Shown: piece by piece, positions 45,891 through 58,000 of the stretch
Numbering within the stretch: position 1 is the first letter of the stretch
Layout of the letters: each line of letters opens with the position of its first letter
NCBI RefSeq assembly: GCF_021018895.1
Contig: NC_079364.1
Span: 15,492,385 to 15,556,384, forward strand
DNA: 64,000 nucleotides
Source: Seriola aureovittata
Taxonomy: Eukaryota; Chordata; Actinopteri; Carangiformes; Carangidae
Direction: 5' to 3'
Notes under the pieces: generated by a model
Seen by the model: the letters and a program-made list of their open reading frames with translations, nothing else
What the model was told of the DNA's origin: nothing
Database searches by the model: none
Position numbers and translations under genes: made by a program

Positions 45891-48414
45891 GTAAGTGTCT
45901 GTATTAGCGCATGTATTCTGTGTATGTTGCAAAGAAACAGAAAACTCTAACCTGTCTGTACTACTGGTAACATCTATCTGTGGGTAGGCTTTCACAGCCA
46001 GATCTAAGCACTGTCACTCATACCTTTTCAGAATGAGTCGTGTAGTGCAGCATGTGTGAAGTCTTCACTCAGCCTTAGAAGAGGACCCAGATTTACTGCT
46101 GTGGTCATAAACAGCAGGGGCCCATAGTCCCTGATTTAGCCCGTGTTTGAGATTATGAGGCTAATCCTCTCAACTCAGGTTATCAGGGTACTTTTAGAGT
46201 TGGCTTTAGAGGACTGACTTTTTGCCCTGGGACTGTATCATTTTGATTGACAGCAGAAATGGTAGACTGATTAATCCCCTCCTCTCTTCTCCTCTCCTCT
46301 GTAATGTTGTAATAACTAAACAGTCTGTCAATGACAGTGCCACATTGTAAGTAGGTGATCTTATTAAATAAGAGTTCCTGATGGTTGTTTTCCAGTGACT
46401 CCAGACAGTCTTTTTTCAATCAATAACATTTTGGACAATAAAGTTGAAATGGTGAGTTATCTAAGCAACATTCTGCTGGAAGAAAAAAAATAATACTGTC
46501 AGTAGGTGTGAACACAGCAGCAGAAAAAATAAGACTTGGGGCTTAGCATACAGTAAGTCCTTGAAACTGGGTATTATTTTTTACCAGTTGACCTACACTG
46601 ATAAGTTTCTTGATGCTATTATCACGTCACGGCCATCATGGCTTACTGAAGAAGAGACTGTACTTCTTTTTTTTACCATAAGGGTTGTGTAGAAACTAAA
46701 TTCCCATTCAAAATGTAGGTTAAAAGGAAAGCTGATCAGCCACTAGATGGCACATTTGCTTTGTTTTAGGTTCTTGACAGTATTTGTCAATGGCCTCATG
46801 TCATTCAGTCACTTGTGGAGCAGGTATTGTCTAATTCACAAGTGGTAGTTGTTCTGATTTCATTTAGCAGTAGGTTATTTTTCAGGACTAGATTTAAAAT
46901 ACAAAAATAAAAACTGAAACCCCAAAAATAAACATCTTTTTTTTAAGTGATTAAAGTGACATTGTATGCTATTTTAATTTAAATCAAATTTTATTAAATT
47001 ATAAATCCCTCAATGCAAAATAACTGGTTTCAAGCAAACAGTAGTAAAGCAAGAGCAGGGGCATGCAGCTTTTATATGTCTCATGCACATGATTTATTTT
47101 ACTTTATTAAGATGAAAGTAAACTTAAAACTACTCATTATTTATGATATCTTTTTTTGGAAGATGTCACAGTTCTATATGCTTTGCTGAGTGAAACAATA
47201 TAATTCAAGGGATAATCACAGTTCTCACCTCATCATTGTTCCCACTTACTAATAAAAAAACTTTATTTGAAGTCAGCTGTCTGATGAATAATACCAAGAA
47301 CTTCCAAAAAACACTATTCTGGAGTTTTACCCATCCAGTCTCACTAGATGGCAGGAGAAAACATACAATTAGAGTTTCGACCCTCACTTTGTTTCTACTT
47401 AACCTGCTCACAATGAAATCAAATTCAAACAAAAGCAGAAACCGTCTGCATTCAATATTTCTAATTACTAATTATCACAGTAGATATGAAGTGATAGGCT
47501 GATAGCCTTGCTTGTGGCAAAGAATATCTTTCTCTAAGGATCCCCTTAGTTCGTCTTTATATCATTCAGTAAATTTTTAATCTATTGTCATAAAACTGTA
47601 TACGTGATACAATGTATACTGCACCGTGAATTTTTTTAGAGTAGAGAATGAGCAAAGCCAGAGGATAAGATGCCATGTTCTCACCTTCTGGGCTATTCTT
47701 TGTGGGTTCTCATGGTCCATCACTGTGTAGTGTTCATCCCACCTTTTTCCCCACTACAACATTTCCAAATGGCAAACGCACATGTAGACAGTTGAACCCT
47801 TTGCTTTCTGGTACTGCTCTGAGTAAAAGCAGATAGCCAAAAGAGAAATCTGTAATATACTGTATATGTCTTAGGTGGTGTAGTCTGAACTCCCTGAAAA
47901 TGTCAAACAAGGGGTGATAATGTGTCAAGTAAATAGGCTCTGGCCTTTCAGTGCCGTTCAGTCTTGGGGGCTGTTTGAATGTTTGAATGTGAAGGTCAGT
48001 GCTTTGTTGGAACAGTTTTTGTGATGCTCTCACAGGAATGTTGGACCGGAACCCCCTGCATCGGTCTTCTCATGTCCCAATCATCTACCATTGAACACAG
48101 ATGGAACTAAAGCCTCAGCCTCCTCTGATGGCTTTAGGGCTGCTCTGTGGTGTGGGGTGAGCCAACAAATATGAGCTGAACCAAGCAGGAATGTGCCTGG
48201 CACCCTGTCTGCCCCCTTTTTTTTTTTTTTTTTGAAGGGAAGGGGGGCATCATAACTAGGGGAATGTAGTGAGAGGAGGGGAGGCTCTAATGAGACCCTG
48301 TAATCACTTAACAGAGACCAGGTGCTCTGTGTCTGTGTAGCTGTGCACCCTAGACAATAGACTGCCACTTTCAGTTTACAAGATCCAGGAGAAAAGGGGG
48401 TCTGGACAAGATCT

Positions 48415-49378
48415 AGATTTTGTATGCAAAATGTTTATTGAATGACATTGTTATTGCTTTGACACAAATAAAATAGAACATATTTACAAATATATAATAT
48501 ACCTATAAAACAGATATCCTTTAACCACAGTTTGCAAAAGAATAATGACAAATAGCTACAATGCCCATATATATTTCTTCCTGTACAAAAATAGTTCTAT
48601 CTGCATAAGTACTTAAATGTAACCTCTATATAATATTTAAATAAAAGAATTTCTTATATACATATACCTGCAATAAAAACAAATATAGATTGCACATGTT
48701 TTGTACAAACAATGACAATTTCAAGTATATTTCAATCCATTGTGGACTGGTACATATCTCACAGAATCAAAAAAGGCATTTTCCCTTATACAGTGTCCAA
48801 AACTTTATATAAACTGAGAGCTTCAGAGCACTGTAGCCTATCTTCCCGTTTGGCATTGTGATGAAGATGTCTTTTCCTGATGATTCATTTGACTTAAAGT
48901 CCAAATGGAAAAGTGCAGACAAGTACTGACAGTTTGACAGTTTGGAACATGTTGGTATAATCCTTAGAGGATAGCACTTATCAAAGTCCTGGCCTTGAGG
49001 AATAAGTGTATAAAGTCCCAGAATGTTTGAAGAGAGTTCCCTCTTTAAGCCAGAGGATGTGTGCACTTTGCCAGGTATTAGCACTCTTCCTTTCCCTCTG
49101 CCAAGCAGAGAGCAGCACCTGTAGTTTTCTCCACGCTGTGCCATCCAGTGTCTGTAAGCTAGCTGCAGTTGTTTGCACGCTCTACATCTCTGAGCTGCAA
49201 GTCTCAGCCTCTAGAGAAACTCAGTGCAGCCAGTCTTGCTCTGACTCAGTCCTCATGCCTGGAAAAAATGTGCTGGAGAATACTTGGCAGGAGTCTGAGG
49301 CATTTGGAGAATTTTAGAGCAGAGCAGAGAGGACACTAACTCTCAGCTACTCTCTTGCTTTTGTTCTCAACTCCTTGT
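48415..49378 (-). other. adm: adm 3' untranslated region
   Basis: On the minus strand this follows the adm stop. It is AT-rich with a few ATTTA motifs (near 48613 and 48637) and has a canonical AATAAA at 48438-48433. Long AU-containing 3' UTRs fit the short-lived mRNA known for adrenomedullin. Confidence 0.65.
48433..48438 (-). terminator. adm: adm polyadenylation signal AATAAA (minus strand)
   Basis: Plus-strand TTTATT within 'aaatgtttattgaatg'. It is the first canonical signal reached that leaves a UTR of about 0.95 kb, similar to other vertebrate adm mRNAs. Confidence 0.55.
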
Positions 49379-50199
49379 TCAAGTCCGTCTGAGGAGAGCC
49401 TCAAGCTTGTGAACTTGTGAGTCAGTTATTCTCCAATTGGGTCTCAGCCTGTCCTGCTCCAGCCTCAGTGTGAGCATGTGTGCCGGGACAGATCGACGCC
49501 TCCGGCCGTATCCTTGCGGGCTGATCTTGTCAACAGGGGCACTCCCAATCTTCAACCTGTTATTGAGCTGGTGCAGGCGGTGTGCCAGGTCGTGCACCGT
49601 GCAGGTGCCCAGTGAACAACCTTGTCTTCTTGACGGGTTGGAGGAGTTTTTCGACCTCTTGGTTCGGATATTGATGTCAGTGCTGGAGACCAGAGGAAGA
49701 GAGGACATTAATCTTTGCTGTTCATTTGTGATTTCTAAATGTCTGGGAGTTTAAATAATGTATTCCCTTTCTATGACAAGCAAAACACACTTAAATCACA
49801 AAAAATTATAGGATAACCAAATGGAGACAGTTTGTAGCTTTTCAGGATTGCATGGTTAATGTCTTACCTGGAATGTGGCAGCAGGGTATCCCTGATATCC
49901 TCTGGTCTGACAAAGTGCTCAGACTCTGCTGTGTTCTCTACTGATACACTGTCAAGATCCCGTCTCAATCTGCTCCTTAGCCATATGCTTAGCCTGGGAG
50001 AGGAGAAAAAAGTCCATTAGTCTTAGATCTTAGGTAGATAATTCAACAGACAGGTAACTGCTGTCACAGATGAAAACATTTTGATTATTGAATGAATGGC
50101 TCACCTTTTTTTCAACTCTGGATTCACTTCAAGTTCCACACAGTGTGCTACTGTCGCCAGCAGGCAGCAATAGAGGAAGGACTGGAAGATGAATTTCAT
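49379..50199 (-). CDS. adm: Preproadrenomedullin
   Basis: Adrenomedullin is a secreted vasodilator peptide of the calcitonin/CGRP family that acts on calcitonin-receptor-like receptor with RAMPs. Coding exons are 50199-50105, 49993-49868 and 49682-49379, giving 174 residues. The signal peptide is MKFIFQSFLYCCLLATVAHC. A PAMP-like N-terminal peptide follows (VELEVNPELKKRLSIWLRSR before a basic pair). The mature hormone is released after RTKR and carries the disulfide ring CSLGTC. It ends KISPQGY before G-RRRR, the amidation and processing signal. The C-terminal flank ends LEALLRRT. The ring and amidated end identify adrenomedullin. Linkage to ampd3 and sbf2 supports the ADM1 ortholog rather than ADM2. 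The a or b copy is not resolved. Confidence 0.95.
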
Positions 50200-50810
50200 T
50201 TTGAATCCTGTGGAGAGAAAATACAGTTTTTCTTAGTTATTTATTTATTCTAGAAATTAATATTTAACTGCATGAATTTCCTACAGTCGCTTTATGCATG
50301 TAAAACCCCCTGATACAGTAGTCCCTTAAGTGCCACATTGGTGCTTGCTTACACAAGAGTCCAAAAGCCAAGTTATTTGCACTTATCATTCATTTATTTA
50401 AAAAGTTAAGCTAAGGTCAGATTTTGCCTGGTTAAGTAAACCTACAACTATGCTTTGGGCCCCTGGCCAGTAACATGAAGGACACAGTCTACCAATGAGG
50501 GGTTCAAAATAGGCTCCGCTCAAAAGTCAAACAAAAACTAAAATGCCATTCAACTGGCTTAAACACATCAAAACTTAGCTCAATTAACTGCAACTAGTAA
50601 ACAATATATGATGTACTGCCTCCGTCAGATGCTTTACACCTTGAAGGCAATTCCACAGACGCACACATTAAGAGCTGAACTGCTTATATAACCAGACAGA
50701 TAACCTGTCCTTGTCTCTACACTTGTGCCCTGACCTCAAAAAAGCAAGGATAAAGCCATCAGCTGGGAGAAGAGCAAATCACAGCAAGAAAGTGCACATA
50801 CCTGTAATTC

Positions 50811-50926
50811 TCTGATAATTCAGTTGGATGAGAAAGCTTCTTGTAGAATCAGCTATAAAAGAGTACTCCACTGGTTTCTTGAAATTGCCACTAGTTCTGT
50901 AAGGCAGCTGTGTCACTCTGCTAATA
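50811..50926 (-). other. adm: adm non-coding exon 1 (predicted)
   Basis: On the minus strand a donor 'ATTACAG|gtatgtgc' closes at 50811. The coding exon begins after an acceptor 'ctccacag|GATTCAAAATG'. The 5' edge is placed about 27 bases after the TATA box and is approximate. Confidence 0.55.
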
Positions 50927-50950
50927 GCTCTACACACCAGGCTGTGAGCC

Positions 50951-50956
50951 TTTATA
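50951..50956 (-). promoter_or_regulatory. adm: adm TATA box
   Basis: Minus-strand TATAAA in 'cctcctgtataaaggctc', about 25-30 bases before the predicted start of non-coding exon 1. Mammalian ADM also has a TATA promoter. The flanking G-rich/C-rich text ('ggaggtgggaggggctcacgg' on the plus strand) is typical of a proximal promoter. Confidence 0.6.
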
Positions 50957-50969
50957 CAGGAGGTGGGAG

Positions 50970-53711
50970 GGGCTCACGGACTGACACACAGTCTCTCATC
51001 CTTTTCCCCCACCCCATCCACTACATTACTGCTGTACTGCTGTACTCAACACAGTTTTTCACAACTCTGTATAAATTATGCCCCAAACAAAGTTTCAAAA
51101 TTCTCATAAAATCTACTTTGTTTTATTTCAGGGTGTGTTTTTAATGGCACTAAATAAATGGTCATCAATTATGTGAATCAAATATTTAAGTCACTGTCCC
51201 GGTAAGAGAACAACATGTTCATCTTAGCTGACTGCTTTCTATGGGGGTGTATTAGAAAACTTAATAATAAAAAGGTTTAAACATTCATCCTGTTATATTT
51301 GGACTTTAAGGTCAGTTGGTTATTGTTTTTGTTAACATTCGTTTTAGTCCAACTACACTAATTTTATGAAATAAAATTTAAGGAATGTTTCCACAGTCTG
51401 CTTTTCAGGGCACTCCCCGGCACAGTGAACTTCCATTTCAGCTTGAAAGTACGGTGTATGATGAATTTGAGATTTGGAAAGAAACAAGCACTGAGTAACT
51501 GATTAAGTATGGTAAGTACGCCCAACTGTAAACGCAATATACTTAATGTATTTGTTTGTACAAGGCAAATATTTGACTCTGGACTTATCATACTTTATTA
51601 TGATATTTGTATAAATGTGAAATGGAATTTTACAATTATCTAAAAATAAATCTAGTCAGAATATGAACTTGAACAATAATCTATGTTGAACAATGAACAA
51701 TATTGACTTAGACATTATTCAAATAATTCTGCTGGTTTGTTGCTGTTATAGATTATAAGTAATATGACTTCACTTTTCGCCCTTGGAATTCACACACAAG
51801 AATGTGTCAGGTGATGATGGGAGAGCCATCAAGTCTACCCCCATGTCATAGAGGACATTATCCCCCAACATTAATCGATCTCATGGGATGGGCAGTATAC
51901 TGAGTCACTCTAAACCGTAATGCATGTTCTACATGACCACACTATGTCCATGTGTGTTCATATTAAAGCTAGATAACTGAAAGCAACACAGAAAGAAGAT
52001 ATTTCAAATCAGAGCACTTAAAATCTGTTTATTCTGAAAAGCTCAAAATAACAGCCCTGTCAGAGCGGCTCATGAGGCAAATGTGGATAAGACCCCTTGG
52101 GGCAAAAATACAAAGAACAGGCCGTTAGAAATGACAGACCGGGGTGGTAACAACTTTTGTTTATCACAGCCTCCATCCTATTGTCGCTCTGCTAGTGTAG
52201 ATGCATGTCTATATCTGAAATGGACATATTGTTATGAAGAGGTAATCTACACCTCAGAAACAGAGTATATACTCCCTCACATTCAGTGTATGAAATGTTG
52301 TGAATACCGGAGAAAAAACATATAGTTTTATCAGTGTAGAAATTCCAGTGTTTAAGATTTCCACACAGTGTTTTGTAAATTAGTCCCATCGAGTAGCTCT
52401 AAGCAAAGCTTTCATTTTTGATTTAGATCTTTGTTTCAGTTTGTTTTCAACAGAATTTTTGGAACTTAACAATTGACATTCCACTGCACTATATCCTAGA
52501 TTATTGTATTTAGTCCCTGACACAGAACCTTCTTGAGTTGATTTATATCGCTTGTAACCTCCTTCCATACACGGTGTCATATTTCAAACAAAAAGAAAAT
52601 ACATAAATATCAAACACATGTGCTGTGAACCAGTGAATGTTTTGTACGCAGTTTGTAATGATAATTGCCTCCAGCAGACAAGTAATCCCCTTACCAGAGT
52701 TTACAACATGAGATTGTGCAATCAGGCCTGCAAAGTTCTGCTGTTGCTTTTTGGCTCCTTATATAGCAATCCTTTGCTTGTCCTCCATGAAGTTGTTATC
52801 GGAGGGTTTTTGCACGACCTTATACTCTACGTGTGAGCAGGTACGAAGGGCGGGGAACCTGAGCAATTAATGTTGTGTGTGCCAGTAAAATGAGGGTGTG
52901 AGCCCCAAAGGCACAAATTAGGCAGATGATTCATAACTGTTATAATACCATGATGAACCTTGAAATGTCACCGGGAAGTGTGTGTTCTTTGGCATCCCAT
53001 GACTTTGCCATCATTCTTGTGTGACAACAAAACACCGTATGCAGACACCTGGTCTGTATTTCTTCATGTTTTGGCACAGCTTCAACTATTTGACTACCTC
53101 TGTCTTCATCTTCCTTTTACTAGCAAGCAATAACAATAAATGGGGCCGAGAAAGAGACAAAGAAAACAGAGCTAAAACAATAACAAATTAGAGAGAGACA
53201 TTAAAAAGGGTGTGAAGTGTAGATACAGTGGAATTTGCTGTGCTCCTGCTATTGTTGACAGTGACTGTGATTTGTCTGTTTCTCTCACACACTTTAGCTG
53301 AAGCAGTGGTTTACATGTGCTATTTCCTGTGTTAGCTTTACCAGTTTTCATAAATATTCAGTATCACGCATCTAACTAACTAACTCAAATCACAACCACC
53401 TTCAGCTTCATAGACCAATTTTTAAAAAAAAGAAATGTCTGTGATGGCACCAAGAATATTGTTTCTCTTGTAGCACCACAAAATTGAAGTATTCAAAAAT
53501 GGGAGTTTAAATTGGACAGCTTTCTTTCACATGAAGGGGAGAAAAGAATCTCAGCTCCTTGCGTTTAAGTAATACACTGTATTATAGCTAGCATTTTGCT
53601 TTGCTGGTTTCAGACTTCCAATTAAAGCTGTGTGTAGCCCAGAGCTTAACAAACATTTGTTGCAATGAAGTGTCCCTGGAACAAAGTCTTTCTGATAACA
53701 CTACACTCATC
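50970..53711. other. adm-sbf2 intergenic region
   Basis: This is upstream DNA shared by two divergent genes. I see no exon-like segment. Regulatory elements are likely, but none can be named from sequence alone. Confidence 0.5.
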
Positions 53712-54601
53712 GAGCGCTTTATTATATATATGAACCACCAGTACACCTGCTTATTTGTGCAGTTATTCAGTCAGCCAATCATATCACAGCAGTGCAATAC
53801 AAGTCAGGAGTTTCGGTTAATGTTCACTGAAACATCAGAATGTGGAAAAAATGTGACCTCAGCGACTTTGACCCTGGCATTATTGTTAGTTTCACACCGG
53901 AAACTGAAACTGAAACTGACAATCTCTTGGGATTTTCTTGAGTTTCTATTGAAAATGGCGCGAAAAACAAAAAAACATACAGTGAGCAGCAAGTCTGTGG
54001 ACGGAAACACCTTGTTGATGAGAGAGGTTAGAGGAGAATGGCCAGACTGATTGGAGCTGACAGGCTGCAGTAATTCAGATAATCACTCTTTACAGCTGTG
54101 GTGGGCAGAAAGCACAACATGTCAAACCTTGAGGCGGGTGGCCCACAACAGCAGAAGACCACGGAGGGTTCCAGTCCTGTCAGCCAAGAACAGAAATCTG
54201 AGGCCGCAGTGGACACAGGCTCACCTGGTCTGATGAATCTGGATTTCTGCTGAGGCAGCAGATGGTAGAGTCAGAATTTGGCATCAACAGCGAGAATCCA
54301 TGGACCCAACCTGCTTGTGTCAACAGTCCAGGCTGGTGGTGGTGGTGTAGTGGTGTGGGGAATGTTTTCTTGGCACACTTTAGACTTTAATAACACTCAA
54401 TCATTGTTAGAATACCACAGCATGTCTGGATTTTGTTGCTTACCATGTGCTTCCCTTTATGGCCACAATTTTCCTTCTTCCAACATGATAATTCACCATG
54501 TCATCAAGCAAAAGTTGTCTCAAACTGTTTTCATGAACCTGACGATAAGTTGCCTCCCCAGTCACCAGATCTGAATCCAAAAGAAAATCTTTGGGATGTG
54601 G
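53712..54601 (+). mobile_element. Decayed Tc1/mariner-type DNA transposon fragment
   Basis: The stretch follows the order of a fish Tc1-like element. It has a left-end relic ('gcgctttattatata'), then transposase-derived text including 'ggagaatggccagactgattgg', 'tcaaaccttgaggcgggtgg', 'ccaagaacagaaatctgagg', 'gtggtgtggggaatgttttcttggcacactt' and the DDE-end motif encoded by 'cagtcaccagatctgaatcc' (SPDLNP), stopping at 'tttgggatgtgg'. Stops and frameshifts interrupt the frame. The 3' end and right inverted repeat are absent, so the copy is dead and truncated. Confidence 0.8.
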
Positions 54602-55041
54602 TATAAAACATTTATTTATTAACCATATCAATCATTTCAGTGAATATTTGTCAGCAATCCATAACAGTCTTTGGGAACAGCTTTTCTCATCTACTGCAGT
54701 AACCAGGTAGTAACCACTTTTATGATAACAGGTTTGCCACTGTGCCATTGTTATCAATATTTTTCCCGCAGTTACAATAAAACACAGTATATTTCTGGTG
54801 TGGTGGCTGTCTGTTTGGCTGTCTTTGTTGCAAAAAAAGGAGGGGTCCCTATGCTTTTAGGGCCAAAAAGAGGCTCTGTTGGGACACAGTGCTGCATTTG
54901 TAAACTCAAGGGCCCACGCCCATGGATTGCTCCCGCTCCTGCACGCAAGCGCAGTGACACTCCTTCTGTCAAACATGGCTGTGCTTTGGAAGAAGGAAAA
55001 ATGCTGAATTGTGTTGGTATATTTCGGGAAAAGCAGCAGAC
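54602..55041 (+). promoter_or_regulatory. sbf2: sbf2 promoter and 5' UTR region
   Basis: The base composition changes from AT-rich to CpG-containing from about 54,890 ('cacgcccatggattgctcccgctcctgcacgcaagcgcag') and stays so to about 55,270, flanking the start codon. This resembles a CpG promoter without a TATA box. The start site cannot be placed exactly. Confidence 0.5.
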
Positions 55042-55096
55042 ATGGCTAGATTGGCTGACTATTTTATTGTCGTGGGATACGATCAGGAAAAAGCTG
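55042..55096 (+). CDS. sbf2: SET-binding factor 2 / MTMR13, first coding exon (3' partial)
   Basis: The exon encodes MARLADYFIVVGYDQEKA plus one base and ends at a consensus donor (GCTG|gtaagt). This equals the N terminus I recall for vertebrate SBF2 (MTMR13), a large DENN-domain and catalytically inactive myotubularin-like protein that acts as a Rab guanine exchange factor and MTMR2 partner. The residues are the start of the upstream DENN region. Location divergent from adm matches the human SBF2-ADM pair. No later SBF2 exon was recognised before the window ends, in keeping with its very long introns. Confidence 0.82.
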
Positions 55097-58000
55097 GTAA
55101 GTTTGGCGGCGAGGCGGCTCGCAGATTGAACTGTGAAGCTGAGGTTTGTGTCCAGGCCGTCAGTCAGTGTGTGGTTGATATTGATGCTAGATAGCTTTGC
55201 GCTTAGCTTAACGCTAGCCACACAGCTACCAGCCGAGACTGGAAACACTTTCTTTTTTTTTCTCTCATTCACCGGCCAGATGCTGAAAATGGTCCGGCGG
55301 GCATGTATTTCCAGATCAAGCACACGCCTGATGGCAAGTCGCCATTGGATCTTTACACGCGACTCGCTGCGGTATTTGACTTGGATCAGTCGAAAGTTTT
55401 CATGGATTCAAAATCAGTCACATCCTGTCCCTGTTGATCGTGCTCCTGTCAGGTCCGGAGGCTGGTTTCCCTGTCAGCTAATGGAACCACTTGATGAGTA
55501 ACGCTAACAAAAGACCATATCAAATTTGGCTGCCCCTTGGTCATATTTGTTTTTGCTGACACAATCGAGGTCAGTATTGGTAACGGGAGCCAGCGTTTGC
55601 ATCCATGTTTTGTATTTTTTGTTGCGCAATGTTGGTAGCGGTGGTCGTGCACTTTGCCTGCCCTGCACGGTCTGTTTTGGGTCTATTTTTACCCGCTGCA
55701 GCCGCACTTGTCAATGATTTGTTGTGTTTGATTTGTTTTTGCCGGAAGACTGCTCAACTTTTTCATGATGGGCGTAACGTTACACAGCTGCGAGGAAAGG
55801 CAGTCCTTGCGCTCAGCCAAATCCTCTGCACTCTTCTCCCTCTCCACTGTTGTGTAGTGGGACAGGAAGCTCCCCATGCTTCCACTTAAATGTTGTGCCT
55901 CAGGTCCAGCCTCACATTCTTTTCATCCAAAACAGGGAACTGCTTTGCACGCATTTCCAAACATTTATACACGAATTGATGAAAACCTTTTGGCATTGCA
56001 CAGACGTTGAGTCCTCACATTTCTAATTTCCCCAAATGATAAATGATATTTGTAAGTAGCTCACACCTGCACAATTTTTTGCCACTGTTCTTGTTGTTAG
56101 GATCCAATAAGAGCTGTTGCTCCGTGGGCAACCTGGAGAAAGTAAAGATATTCAGCTAATCTGCCATAAGGGAACAAATTGAAGTTCTTAGCCTCTTTCA
56201 GTGGCATCCATCCAGCACCATGTGTGTCAAAGAGGGGGCCAGAGCAGCTGAATCCTCTTAGTCGCCACGGCTTGCTATGGACAATAGGTAAACAGTGTCT
56301 TTCATCAGCTCTGTGCATCCCAGCGCCAACTGACAAATGAATTTTTTGTGCTCCAGGGACAAAATGTTCCTGGCGTCACCAGAAGAGTCTGAATGGATTC
56401 ACATTCAGACCGTCTCGCCACAAGAAGACACGGGGACCACGAGTTTATTTTTTTCTCCACTGGCTACTGATGATGATGAAGTCGTCTGTGGAGAGAGCAA
56501 GCAATAAAAGTCTCCCATCTCAAAATGTGGTTGATTAGGACACTGTAACAGGCTTATGTCCTATCCACATGTAAGCCTCTCTGGAGGACAAAAATGATCC
56601 CCCTCTCCTTATTGAATTGTATTTGTCTGCTGTTGTTATGTTTTGCTGAGTGTAACGAAGCATATCATATGTTGGTTTGGGCTGGGAGCTACGCTGAGAT
56701 GCCCTTCTTTGTAAGTGGGAGTGATTTTCTCAGAACTAGAGAATTAAAAAAGGCGTTATACATTTGAAATACAGAGGAAAATAAAATGATGACTGTTTCT
56801 AACTATTCACAGACATGCCTTTTCCCGGTGAAGTTGGCTTATAGGAGCCAGTCTGGTCACAGTAATGTGCAATACGTTGTCTAGACAACAGATTTTTTCC
56901 CGTCCACCTTGCTCGTTAATTCAAACCAGGGATCCCTACGTGGGTCATCACCAATCCTCCTGCGCCGCTCTGGCTTTTGCTCCGCTGGCCTGACCCAATT
57001 CTCATTGTTAGATTACTACTGATGGATCAGTTGGAAATAACACTAAGCATGCAATCTGTTGAGGAATAGGCTCAGTTCCAGTTTGTAGTGGGATAGAATT
57101 GCACTGTCAAAACTACATCAGCCTCAGTGACTTGACTGAATCTATACCTTTTTAAAAAAATGCCAGTTTTCATTGTTAGAATTGGTGAATTGAATAGGAG
57201 TAGTATTGTTAATGTAAATTTAAAAACCTCTGTAATAAACAGAAAACTTTGCTTTTAAAGTAGGAGAAGCCTGATGTTTAGCTACAGGCAGAAGTAACAG
57301 TATCAGTGGTGATGAAGCTTCTCTCTGGGTGATGCGGGATGCTGTGGAGTGGGAAATACAGGCAGAGACAGTGCAGTGAAGTTTCCATGCGGAATAGTAG
57401 AGACAGTCACTCAGAGGTGTGTGCTATGTAGTAAAGATCCCAAATTCTTTTCAGATTGTTACTTTGCACTTGCATGACCCAGTTTTACTAACTTGCCTTT
57501 ATTGTTTTTTTCTTACTTTTCTTTGCCCTTTGGGAATGAATATAAATCCAGGGTATATGTCTCCGGCAAGAACTTTGTGATAATTTAATTGTGAGACAGG
57601 TGACCTATTTAGAAAAATTTATTGAAAGTCACATAACTAATGGTCAAATCATTGGTGCAGCAGACTGAAGTGATTTAAAACAAAAAACAAAATGGAAGTG
57701 GGGAAACTTCTAATACTATAGTTTTTTGTCAGCCTATAGCAGGTACACTGTTGTCATTTTAGTGCTTCAGATATGTGAAAAATAATATGCAATGGTGAGC
57801 ATGATTAAAGGGAACTTGGTTCTTTCATCAGAAATCTGACCAGCGTCTGCTTCCCTGGGGGCCAATGTCATGAGCCACAGAGCTTGGAAATATTTTCATG
57901 AATAATGTTGGAATGTGAAAACACTGGTTTAGATGGATGCAGTCTGTATTGAAGCTGCTCTGTATTATGTATTTTACTTTTGCTGTAGAACACCCGTTTC

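Larger units (their letters stand above)
40362..48414. other. ampd3-adm intergenic region and ampd3 upstream DNA
   Basis: About 8 kb without a recognised protein gene. It should hold the ampd3 promoter and 5' non-coding exon(s), which I could not place. Visible items are an AT-rich (TA)n patch at 41621-41649, the 71-bp (ATCA)n at 44213-44283, an orphan exon-like segment at 45828-45890 and a poly-T run near 48219-48233. Open frames here are short and unremarkable. Confidence 0.55.

Noticed and set aside
49006..49317. 103-codon plus-strand frame
   Set aside because: It lies antisense in the adm 3' UTR and has no features of a protein.
53601..54050. 149-codon plus-strand frame, apparently a gene
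   Set aside because: Most of it overlaps the decayed Tc1-like element and the frame does not follow the transposase throughout.
54772..55323. 183-codon minus-strand frame across the sbf2 promoter
   Set aside because: It is antisense to the CpG-rich promoter and first exon, has no recognisable domain and no splice context, and is probably a composition effect.
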